NCBI GenBank assembly: GCA_015680685.1
Contig: MNCI01014774.1
Location: forward strand, 1,122,375-1,143,982
From: Gnetum montanum
Taxonomy: Eukaryota; Streptophyta; Gnetopsida; Gnetales; Gnetaceae
DNA: 21,608 nt
Direction of reading: 5' to 3'
Shown piece after piece: positions 9,926-19,439 of the stretch. The translations under genes and the position numbers were made by a program. Under the pieces are notes generated by a model that was not told the origin of the DNA, searched no databases, and was given only the letters and a program-made list of their open reading frames with translations. The stretch's first letter is position 1; the number at the start of each line of letters is the position of its first letter.

Positions 9926-10711
9926 GTGATGAGTGGCGAGGTACCCCTACACTCAACCATACGAATACGAGCGTTACACGCATGATCCGGTCGAACTCCA
10001 AGGACTAAGTGCTTACGCACCTTATGGAACACTTAAGGTTAATCAATCGTTGTCCTCCCAAGCTTACTTGTATTTGTCATGGTTGTATGGTTAAGTAAGC
10101 TTGAAGCATGTGATTTTTATATCTTTTATCTTTTTATCGCCTATGCTAAGAGAGGAAAGGGTGAAGAGACTAAGTAACTAACTTTCACTAACTAAGCTTT
10201 AATCATTCTAGCATCAATATCCATTCCCACTTGCGGTCCACACCTTGAACCAGTGCAACGCTACTGGGATTACCAAACGCTATTCGTTACTGGGTTACCA
10301 AGCATAGCACATATGCTCGAAGCCGTCGTACTGAATGCACTTAACTAGGAGAGTTGAGGGTCGAGAAAGATTAATTATCTAATAAATCATGTAAACATTT
10401 AACAATAATTAAAGTCCTATTTAGCTTAGTCCATGTACTGCAAATTTTATCAAAAAGTTCATCTTTATTGCTGGACACAATGTGTGCTCAGGTACAAAAT
10501 TGCTCGAATAAAGATCCGTTCACTTTGAGACTCCTACTGCGGGCACATGGAAATTATTCTAACTCTAGAATGGTAAAACTATCAGAGTTTAGCTAAGGGT
10601 CTAGATCTAGATGGAGAAACAAGGGAGAGCTGCCTCTTATTTATAGAAATGGCGATGGGTTGCAATATCGCGTACGCGATATCGCAGCCCATGCTATATC
10701 GCGTCCCATCA
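9926..10711 (-). repeat. 3' LTR of element A
   Basis: It begins (minus sense) TGATGGGACG at 10711 and ends CCACTCATCA at 9926, 786 bp, matching the LTRs of B. U3 is short and holds three GCGATAT(C/A/T)GC motifs between 10707 and 10660, then a TATA box at 10645-10638. Compared with B's 5' LTR it carries about 185 extra bases (about 9983-10170). These contain an inverted repeat (AAGCTTACTT 10060-10069, AAGTAAGCTT 10093-10102) and an antisense copy of the family's leader sequence (10002-10030). Confidence 0.85.
10638..10645 (-). promoter_or_regulatory. TATA box of element A LTR
   Basis: TATAAATA in the minus sense, within CTATAAATAAGAG, identical in context to the two LTRs of B. It lies 66 bp inside the LTR start, directly after the GCGATATCGC motif cluster, and should drive genomic RNA of the element. 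Confidence 0.65.
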
Positions 10712-10725
10712 TACCCCCATGACTG
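10712..10725 (-). other. Polypurine tract of element A
   Basis: Minus sense CAGTCATGGGGGTA, immediately before the LTR start. The same sequence sits before B's 3' LTR. It would prime plus-strand DNA synthesis. The pure purine core is only about five G residues, so it is a weak tract. Confidence 0.6.
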
Positions 10726-12558
10726 TATGAAAACTCGTCCTCAAGTTCCTTACAAAATAATGGGAAGGTATGGGATTATTGGCTTGAATGGAACTAATGG
10801 TGAATGAGGTGACATGTGAACGGATCATCATTACAATACATGACAAAATTAGTGTTCATGACAACAAGAGTGAACACTATATACAATTGACATCCAGCCT
10901 TATTTGGCAGCTGAGAGAGAGAGAGAAAGAAGTTTTGCTGCTGCCAACGCCAAGATTGTGTCTTTCGTTGTCTATTCATAAGCATGTCATCAATCTCCTT
11001 CCTTGCATAACTGCTTCAGCACTGATCCATTCCAAGTGTTCCCTCCAGATCCAATCCATTATTGTATGATTACCATCTGCACACACAACACAGTCGTATA
11101 TTAGCAAGGGTAAATGAATCACAATGTAGTTGATACCTTGTCTTAGTGTAAGGTCCATTGGCTGAGTTGTGATATGGCTAATGCAGATCTAGAGACATAA
11201 TAATGGTGACTACCAAAGGTGTAGGGGTTAGGAGAAAATTGAAAAAATTGGACCAGAACCCCCATAACTGAGAGCGAACCTCCAGTAGCGATAGAATGGA
11301 AAAAGATAAGGAATAAGAAGGATGGAGAAAAAGAAACAACGACCATACTAATAGAATGGATGTCAAAGATAGAGATGAACAAAATAAATGGTGATTGCGG
11401 AAATGCTTAAGAGAAAGAAATTAACGGATGCACCAAATAGGAATGCTAGTGGGTCTTCCCCAAAGCAGGCTCATGACCTTAATGCCCTGACAATCCCACA
11501 TTCAAAGAGTCCGTGGGCTCTGAAAATGTCATTTGGAAGTAAGAGTTAAAGTCTTAACCACAAGAATTTACCAAAAAGAAAACAATGCATCCACCAAAAT
11601 ATAGACTACTAATATAACCGGCAATGAGGTGATAAATGGGGAAAGAAGGATGGGAAGAAGAGAATGGAATGGAATCTCAAGAACAAGGTGGTGTACAACC
11701 CCTTGTGTATTTAATGATTAATGTGACTTGGTAGACCTCATTTCAAATCTAGCCTCAAAAAAACCACATTCAATGACTTCACATTAATACATTCGGCCCA
11801 TCCATCCACTTGAAGTAACAAGAATGTCTTCACCACAGAGCCACCCCCATTCCGACGAAACAAAAGAGGAGAAAGTAGGGAGCCAAAAGGGCCTTAGTTA
11901 GAGGGAAAATTTTTCTTTTAGTTCCATAACCAGTGCTTGTAGCCCAAATGATTATTTTTTCTAAGGGGTGTGCTTTGAATCCTCACTATTTTTTTTTTGT
12001 GAGAACCACACGATGCAAAGACTTATTATTTTTATTTGCTCAGCTTCCCAATAATGTGGCAATGTCGGAATGGTAAGGAAACTCAAGAAGAAAACATCCA
12101 AGCACCCAAGAGAATGGCCAGCATGAGTGCATGAAATCCCCTTGAAGTCACACCCTTTTCAATACTTGAGTCCTTCCTTAGTTTGAGTACTACCCAGTCA
12201 CCGATTCATTGATAGTTCTTATTCTTGAGAAAGGGACTGTACAGTTCCAAGCCAAGAGAGACCATATAATTTTATGGATGTATGGATGAAGTGGACTCAT
12301 TGCATGCTATATCAAAAGAACCATACCTTAGTATCAACATCATAACTTAAAGGTAAAAACCAAACATTAGCAATCAATGGAATACAGTTCATACCATCTT
12401 CGGAGCACTTATTAAGTGACGAATCAAACAAAATAATCAAAAACGCAAGGAAATGAAAAAGTATAAACGATGTTGTAAAAAAAATAAGAAAATTTAAAAA
12501 AGTTTGTAAAAAAAATGTGTAAAATAAAAATTTAAAAAGAAATGAGGGCCTCAAATGA
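10726..12558 (-). other. Long 3' non-coding region of element A
   Basis: About 1.8 kb between the conserved gag-pro stop and the polypurine tract, homologous along its length to 19349-21237 of B. No reverse transcriptase, RNase H or integrase motif is present on either strand. It contains a second CAGTTATGGGGGT-like motif (11258-11270), a 60-base GT...AG segment (11077-11136), and T-rich DNA just after the stop. Short open frames here, such as a Phe-rich one at 12312-12653, are products of T-rich composition. Confidence 0.6.
11077..11136 (-). other. Possible 60-base intron in element A
   Basis: Minus sense CAAG|GTATCAACTA ... TTGCTAATATAC ... TGTGTGCAG|ATGG. It has GT and AG ends, a branch-point-like CTAAT and a T/G-rich tail, and the same length and position as in B (20820-20879). 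At 60 bases it is near the lower limit for plant introns. Confidence 0.3.
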
Positions 12559-14118
12559 TTAGCATAGATGGCCATCTTCCCCATGATTGAGTTGGAAGGG
12601 AGAGATCTGAAATAATGAGTGATGTTGTCCTCTCTCAAATGTGCTATGTGCATTGACTATTCTAGGTTCATGATAAGGGTTGGTCAGTTGCACACAGACT
12701 AGTATTCTCCTATTGGAGTACTCATTTGCATTTCTAAGAGTTTCCAACTTCCCTTGATTGGTTGTTTTAGATTAAGGGTTGGAAGTTGACGACACTCTTG
12801 CTCTAGTGCATCTATGCTCTCTACGTGGGCACAAGTTGGTCCCCCAGTTAGTTCCATGCATATTTGTGGGTTGCTCTCTTGATTAGCTATCAACCACTAG
12901 GTGTTCTTCTTGTTGTGTGGTTGCTATATACAGGCACTTTTGTATGTTAATTTCCTGGGCACACCGGTTGCATGCAGGAGATGTTGAACATTCCTATATG
13001 CTATCACCCTTAGTATCACTATATGTGATGCATGGAACCTTCTTCTTCTCGATCTTTCCATAAGTATTTTCCTTTGATATTTCTAGGGAAAGATCATGGA
13101 TTCCTAAGCATGGGTTCATGATACTTTTCCATGCCCTTCCCATTATTATTGGGAAGTCCCCTTTGTCATTGTTTACTTGGATCACTAGGAAATCAACTGG
13201 GTATGACCAACCACACACAGTGGTAACAATGTCCTCCACCAATCCAAAAGGAATGGTGATGGACTGGTCAGCTAGCTCTAAGCGAATATTGCTCTTCTTT
13301 AGTGGAGGTAGGTTCCAGGCTTTATACAATTTTTGTGATATTAAGTTAACTTCAGAACCTAAGTTAAGAAGAGCCTTATGTGGTTCATTCCTAGCAACTT
13401 GGAGGTAGATTAAGGGACTTCCAGGATCAGAGAGTTTCTTGGGAAGGTGGGCTTCCTTGATCCAGTCAGTGATGGTATGTGTTAACATAACCGTATGCGT
13501 TGAGCTCTGGTGCTGCTTTGAAAGGAGCTTTGAAGCCTTATTTGATGGAGGAACATTCGAAGGCTCAACCGCTTGTGGTTGTGAGAGCTTGTTTGGACTA
13601 TTAGTTCGAAAGAAAGATCTTCTCCTTGTACGGTTGTCAGAACTAGTAGCAGATTGAAGGTTTACGACTCTTGTAGCATTGCATTACTATGGTTGAGTGG
13701 GGAGTTCCCCTTCCATCGTTGGAGCGGGTGGTAGTGGAGCTATCGGTGTGAGAGATGCGGATGGATTCGGAGGATGGTATGGATGTGGTGTGTCTTTCCT
13801 AGGAGAAGGAGTCCTATAGTACTCCTGAGCTTGGTAGTGATGTTGTAAGGTAGCATGACCAACAGAGTCACTTGGAGAGATTGGCTACTACATGTACTAG
13901 CCATATGGATTTGGTTGCTGGTAAGGGTATTGTTGCCTTGGTGGTGGCATCCCCCATGACTGTGGGTATTGCCACTGCTGGTGTTGCTCCATAGGTTGTG
14001 ATAGAGTTCCACTTGGATAATATGTTAACGGTTGGTGGAACTGCCTTGGCTTACCTTGGGGATAAGGTAACCATTGAGCTACTTGCCGTTTGTTAAGTCT
14101 TGGGTTGAGTGCATACAC
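12559..14118 (-). pseudogene. Element A gag-pro, C-terminal half with decayed retropepsin
   Basis: The frame begins at the truncation with YALNPRLNKR, continues through a Pro/Gln-rich linker (14090-13700) and into an aspartic protease domain (13488-12994). The protease has LLNLGSEVNL where B has LLDSGSGVNL, so the catalytic Asp (13365-13363) is now Asn, and it retains the second core motif PIIMGRAW. After a stop near 12994 the C-terminal tail shifts frame (12893-12735) and returns to the first frame, ending ISPFQLNHGEDGHLC then stop at 12561-12559. That ending matches B. A also carries about 32 extra codons just before it (about 12723-12623). The protease would cleave Gag; this copy cannot be active. 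Confidence 0.85.
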
Positions 14119-14740
14119 CCCAGATTTAAATAATCTAAAATAAATCCTATAAATAACTAATAGAAATCCTATGAAATCCCAAGGATCTAGATTTAACCTT
14201 GATTTAATAATCTAAAATAAATCAATCAAATAGATAAAAATTATTAATTGAAAGCATAAATATAGTAGAGCAATACCATACAAAAAAATTTCATAATACT
14301 TGCATACATAATTAAATAAAATTTATTAAAATAAAAATAAAATTTTGTATAGCCACAAAAATGTAGAGGGTAAAATTTTCTCTGGTTATATCATAAAATA
14401 GTACGTAAAATAATGATCCCAACAACACTTATTTTGCCTTAATCAAATGTCTAGATATAAAGATATCCATGTTTGAAGTTTACCAAATCAACTAATAAAA
14501 TTAAAATAATAATTAAATAAAATATTAATGTATAATAAATAATATTAAATTTTCTTGAACACATTTGCTAAAATAAAAAATGATCCTTGTGATCTTATGG
14601 TCCAAATAAAATAAACAAGAATTTCATATCTATCATACTTTATTATTTATTCAATAAAATAAGTACATGGCTCAAGTACCCAAAAAGTGTATAAGGTTTT
14701 CATTTTACAAAAATACAAAATATAAAAAGATTATTTTTCA
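14119..14740. other. AT-rich DNA between elements A and B
   Basis: Strongly AT-rich with no gene. A 23-24 base direct repeat occurs at 14123-14146 and 14201-14223, 78 bases apart, next to the point where element A is cut off. The other sequence is simple A/T runs. It could be matrix-attachment-like DNA or filler from repair, neither shown. Confidence 0.4.
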
Positions 14741-15245
14741 AGTTTAGAGTGTTCATCTTGAATAGAATTAATCCACCTTTTGTCCCATATCTCTCTTTCA
14801 ACAATTCTCTAGCTAACTCTAGAACTTGTGGTATGGGTCTTGGCTTGGTAATCCCAAGTTACATGTTCGATTCTACTAGGTAACACTAAGTTATAAACTT
14901 CTATAAATCTTGGGATGTACCTATGAATTGGCGATTGTTTGGGACCGCCAAGGTTTTCCTTTAGGTCTTGTGACTGGGATCATGGGAAATGAAGGTGTTC
15001 CTTCAAACTTGAGTTTAGGTGTTTATTGGTCTTTGGAAACACTAATGTCCATATACCTCCCAAATAAAGTTAGTGGTAATAGAGAGAACTAAGCGTAAAT
15101 GTGGGTTTTCTATTATAAATGTTGAAATGGTTGGTTTTGTGTATTAAACTATAATTGGCTATTATAATAGAAATTTAGCTAACATTGTTGAACATTGTGA
15201 GTCATCAAAGATTCTTAGTTTTCCTCAGAGAGAAAGATCCACAAG
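14741..15245. other. Unassigned DNA with possible tRNA-derived SINE trace
   Basis: No protein domain is recognisable; the frame at 14910-15092 is unremarkable. A Pol III-like pair is present: TGGTATGGGTC (14829-14839) resembling an A box and GTTCGATTC (14865-14873) resembling a B box, about 36 bases apart, as in tRNA-derived SINEs. No cloverleaf, target duplication or SINE tail was found, so this is weak. The last bases, ACAAG (15241-15245), flank the B LTR. Confidence 0.25.
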
Positions 15246-15297
15246 TGATGGGATGCGATATCGCGGTGCATGCAATATCGCATCCCATCACTTGTGG
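15239..15297. repeat. Perfect 23-bp inverted repeat across the 5' LTR start of element B
   Basis: Arms 15239-15261 and 15275-15297 are exact reverse complements, with a 13-base loop (15262-15274). The LTR starts at 15246, so seven bases of the left arm (CCACAAG) lie in flanking DNA. Each arm includes a GCGATAT half-motif. The other two LTRs do not show this perfect fold. Confidence 0.85.
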
Positions 15298-15866
15298 TGT
15301 ACGCGATATCGCGGTGCACCGCCAAGTCTATAAATAAGAGGTGGCTCTCCCTTGTTTCTCATTCTAGGCCTAGACCATAGCGAAACTTTGGTAGTTTTAC
15401 CTCTCCAGAGATAGAATATTTTCCATGTGCCCACAGTAGGAGCTCCAAAGTAAATGGATCTTTATTCGAGCAAATATTGTACTTGAATACAAGTTTGTGT
15501 ACGAAAATAAAGACGAACTTCTTGGATAAACCTTGCAGTGCATGGAATAGGCTAACTAGGACTTTATTTATTGTTATTTATTGTTAATATTTAAATGCTT
15601 TATTAGTTCATTAAATCTCTCTCAACCCTTCTCTCCTAGTTAAGTGCATTAAGTCAGACCGCTTCGAGCATGTGCGTTATGCTTCGTAATCCTAGCAACG
15701 AATAGCGTTTGGTAAGCCCAAAGGTTGCATTGGTTCAGGTGTGAATAGTAAGTGGGAACGAATACTAATGCTAGGTTAATTAAGAATTAGTTAGTTAAAG
15801 TTAGTTANCGCACGTGTAACCCTCATATTCGTATGGTTGAGTGTAGGGGTACCTCGCCACTCATCA
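15246..15866 (+). repeat. 5' LTR of element B
   Basis: Starts TGATGGGATG and ends CCACTCATCA, giving the usual TG...CA ends within a 5-bp TGATG/CATCA inverted repeat. U3 has three GCGATATCGC-type motifs (15256-15310), a TATA box at 15329-15336, and AATAAA at 15506-15511 as a likely poly(A) signal. At 15808 there is an undetermined base (n), exactly where about 185 bases present in element A's LTR are missing. Confidence 0.9.
15329..15336 (+). promoter_or_regulatory. TATA box of element B 5' LTR
   Basis: TATAAATA in the context TCTATAAATAAGAGG, conserved in all three LTRs in the window while the palindrome block before it varies in length. Expected to set the start of the genomic RNA. Confidence 0.7.
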
Positions 15867-15867
15867 T

Positions 15868-15885
15868 TGGCATCGTTGCTGGGGA
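15868..15885 (+). other. Primer-binding site of element B (decayed tRNA-Asp type)
   Basis: TGGCATCGTTGCTGGGGA, one base after the LTR end. It differs from the tRNA-Asp complement mainly in CGCC becoming CATC, a CpG-type loss. Element C keeps the matching form. Confidence 0.7.
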
Positions 15886-16009
15886 TTAAGTGTTTGTGCT
15901 CTAAGTAGAACATAGGAAATCACTCACATCGTTGGGAGCTTAAACGAACCCTTAGGGTTAATTAAAAAAAATTATATAATGGTTAATCAGCACATCGAAC
16001 TAAATTAAG

Positions 16010-19000
16010 ATGTCTTCTTCTTCGAACAAGAGCGCTTCACCACCTAGGGATCATACAAGAAACAATCAGCAGTCTAACATGCATAACTAAGAACCGCTAG
16101 TTCCTCAACAATATCGGGTAGTATATACTCATCACGATGAGTATATACTCGATTTTACTTTTATCCTCCATCAAGATGAACAACTGCGTTGGCGAGATTT
16201 GCAAGGTAACATAGTGTTACCCTCAGATCGGGCAGTCCCCAACATGCTCCTCCGTGCTTTGGCACAGATAGGCATGACACAGCTACATGCTGAATACGTT
16301 GTAGGAGATTTCGATACAAGGGATTAACATCCCACTGAAGCACAACATTTAAGGAACTTGCGGTAGGAGAGCCATCATACATTATTGAAGGGCAAAGGGG
16401 TCCTGCACATCCTAAGCGAAATTGGAGATGGTGGACCCATTATAACAGGTTCACTATCGAATGATGTTCCCCCTCCTAACAATGGTGAGGAGGTGGGGTA
16501 TCAGAACTTACACTCCACGATTCATAACCCTAGTTCTGATACCCATGAACACCAAGTGTTCACTAAGGGAACAAAAACACATGACAAGGACGGGCACTCA
16601 GATTGTCATCACTATCGGGGTTGTAGCCATCGAAGACAAGGTAAGAGGCATCGTCATGGTGATGGTTCTCCTTCTTTTTCCCCTTCATCACATCACTCAC
16701 CCTCTCCTTCCACATCAGGATGCAACCATAGAGAGGATAATGGTGAGGATAAAGGTAAGCAAAATGAGAGACCTCGACGAGAGAGTCAGGAGAGAGGACG
16801 AGGGCAATCTAGGGAATGAAGGCATAAAAGAAGGAAAAGTAGGGAACAATGTAGGCATCATAGACATCATGAGAGAGATGATCATGATGAACCCCTACTA
16901 GCAACCCGGAGTATGTTAAACATAATGGAGGTAGTTAGGATACCCACAAGGCATCAAAAAGACAGCCAGATCAAATGACTAGATATGAATAATATCCCCT
17001 GATTTGAAGGAGGATACAATGCTAATCTGCAAAATCATTTATAGGCATTTTATGATGCCTGCGCCTTGCAAAATATCGAAAACGAGTGGTAGAAACTAAA
17101 GTTGTTTCCTAGGATACTCATAAAGGAAGTAGAGAGTTGGTACTGATCCTTGGAGCCAGAAACCATTAGGAGGTAGAGTACAATGCTAGAATTATTCAAC
17201 GATAAATATCAGACATACTCCAGAGTGTCCAATTTGTGTAAATAGATCGAAGGATGGAAACAAGGTAATCATGAACCCTTGGATGCTGCCATGGGCCAAT
17301 ACTATGCATTGCTACATCGTTGCTCGGGCCATGGCTACGCACAACAGGATCAACTCCACCACCTCATAGATGGGCTTGGGACTTATGCCCAAGGGAGATT
17401 ATTTGAACTTAGATCCCATGAAATTCATAGGTTGTTGGAGCAAGTAGCCAAAGAAGAAGGGGAGCTATGGAAAAGAGAGAGCATGGAAGAATATAACTGT
17501 GATCCTTCCCTTTGAAAGAGGGGTGTGAAATTCTGTGATGAAGAAGATGAGTCACGACTCGAAGAGTTGGTAAATTGAAAAACCTTGCCGCTTCAAAAGC
17601 TAACAAAAGAAGTGTTGGCTAAGGTAGATGAAGTATGGAGCTCCTTAGACAGTAAAAGTAAAACTGTCCTGAAAATTGTAGAAGAGTCTAAGAAGGAACG
17701 AAGTAGTGACCAAAACAAGAAAAAGCGGAGAGATTCAGATCTTGCACGTAACAAGGGTAAGGGAAAAATAACTATCTCCGATGAGGTTGTGGACTCAGAT
17801 ATAGAAAATGATGGTGGATGTGAGATCTGCCAATATGACCATCCTAAGGGATATTGTCCAATCATCTCACATCTACAAGAGTCTAGGATGTATGCACTCA
17901 ACCCAAGACTTAACAAACGGTAGGCACCCCGAAGGTTACCTTATCCCCAAGGTAACCCAAGATAGTTCCACCAATCGTTAACGTACTATCCAAGTGGAAA
18001 TCCACCACAACCCATCGGCCAACATCAGCAGTGGCAATACCCACAGTCATGGGGGATGCCACCGCCAAGAAAACAATACCCTTACCGGCAACTAGACCCA
18101 TATGGCTATTATGTGCAGCAGCCGGTTTCTCCAAGTGACTCTATGGATCACACAACTCCACAATGTCACTACCAAGTTCAGGAGTATTTTAGGACTCCTT
18201 CTTCTACAGGAGACACTCCACATGCGTACAATCCTTCGAATCCATCCGCCACTCTTACATTGATAGTTCCACTACCACCTGCTCCAACAACGCAAGGGGA
18301 ACTCCCCACTCAACTGCAACAACGTAATGCTACGAGAGCCATAAATCTTCAACCTACTGCTGGTTCTAGAAACCATACAAAAAGAAGACCTTTCTTTAGA
18401 ACTAGAAGCCCAAACAAGCTCACACAACCACAAGCAGTTGAGTCTATGCACACTCCTCCACCATACAAGGCTTCGGAGCTACCTTCAAACCAACAACAGA
18501 GCTCAACACATACGGTTATGTTAACACATACTACTACCGACTGGATCAAGGTAGGCCACCTTCCCAGGAAACTCTATGATCCTGGAAGTCCCTTAATCTA
18601 TCTCCAAGTCACCGGGAATGAACCACATAAGGCTCTTCTTGACTCAGGTTCTGGAGTTAACTTAATCTTATGAGAAATGTATCAAGCCTAGAACCTGCCC
18701 CAACTCAAGAAGAGAAATATTCAACTAGAGCTGGTTGACTAGTCCATCACCATTCCCTTGGGATTGGTGGAGGACATCGTTACCACTGTGTGTGGTTGGT
18801 CATACCCAGCTAATTTCCTGGTGATAGTAGTCAACAGTAATAACGGGGACATCCCAATTATAATGGGAAGGGCATGGCTGAGTACAGTAGATGCATGCCT
18901 AGGGATCCACAATATTTCCTTGAAAATATCTAAGGAAAATATTTATGGAAAGATCGAGAAGAAAAAATTTCCATGCATCACATACAATGACTCAGAGGAT

Positions 19001-19348
19001 GATGACATGAAGGAATGCTCAGCATCTCTTCCATGCAACTGGTGTGCCCTAAAAACTTAGATACAAAAGTGCCTATATGTAGCAACCACACAACAAGTGG
19101 ACACCTTGTGTTTGACAGTTAATCGAAAGAGTAACCTGCCAACATGCATGGAACAAACTGGGGGAACAACTCACGCTTGTAACGAAAGCATAGATACATT
19201 GAAATATGAGCATCGCCAACTTTCACCCCTTAACTTGAAAACATCAATCGAGAGAAGTTGGAAAATTTTAAGAAATTCAAATAGGCACTCATTATTTTGG
19301 ATCTCTCCCTCTCAATTTAGTCATGGGGGAGATAGCCACCTATGCTAA
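16010..19348 (+). pseudogene. Element B gag-pro polyprotein, single frame with about 19 internal stops
   Basis: From ATG 16010 one frame of 1,112 codons runs to the stop at 19346-19348 with no frameshift. Order: N-terminal region like element C (codons 1-270, with a His/Arg/Ser-rich part); capsid-like retrotransposon gag domain (about 345-500; KLKLFPR, ESWY, LELFNDKY); a Lys-rich stretch; a zinc knuckle CEIC-QYDH-PKGYC (codons 604-616), spaced CX2CX3HX4C, one residue short of the usual CX2CX4HX4C; a Pro/Gln-rich linker; a retropepsin with the catalytic D-S-G intact at 18641-18649 and PIIMGRAW; and a tail ending ISPSQFSHGGDSHLC. Internal stops include 16088, 16325, 16364, 17921, 17963, 18671, 18689 and 18740. 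No pol follows. Gag assembles particles and the protease matures it; this copy is dead. Confidence 0.9.
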
Positions 19349-19379
19349 TCATTCGGGGGCCTTAGTTCTTTTTAGTTTT

Positions 19380-19439
19380 TTTTACACATTTTTGTTTTAC
19401 ACATTTTTGTCTTACACATTTTTGTTTTACAAATTTCCT
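19380..19439 (+). repeat. 15-bp tandem repeat after the gag-pro stop
   Basis: Unit TTTTACACATTTTTG occurs at 19380 and 19395, with near copies at 19410 and 19425. Element A has only about one unit at the matching place, so the array expanded in B. T-rich; possibly part of an RNA 3'-end signal, not shown. Confidence 0.75.

Larger units (their letters stand above)
9926..14118 (-). mobile_element. Element A: gag-pro LTR retrotransposon, 5'-truncated
   Basis: Minus-strand copy of the same family as element B. From its 3' end: LTR 9926-10711, polypurine tract 10712-10725, 3' non-coding region to 12558, gag-pro 12559-14118. Homology with B ends at about 14118, just after the zinc-knuckle region, so most of gag, the leader and the 5' LTR are lost. 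Its LTR terminus abuts D's reverse transcriptase, in frame with the PWGTF motif, so A inserted into D. The adjoining bases TCAAG (9921-9925) would be one half of the target duplication; the other half is gone. No reverse transcriptase or integrase is present between gag-pro and LTR. Confidence 0.85.

Noticed and set aside
12312-12653. Phe/Leu-rich 113-codon frame, membrane-protein-like
   Set aside because: Covers the T-rich 3' region and the gag-pro end in another frame; not open in element B.
13118-13408. 96-codon plus-strand frame
   Set aside because: Antisense to the protease domain of element A.
14829-14873. tRNA gene
   Set aside because: A- and B-box-like sequences are present, but no acceptor, D or anticodon stem could be folded; kept only as a weak SINE trace.
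16461-16901. Met/Ile-rich 146-codon frame overlapping gag
   Set aside because: Lies in another frame of the gag sequence; the gag frame is supported by alignment with element C.
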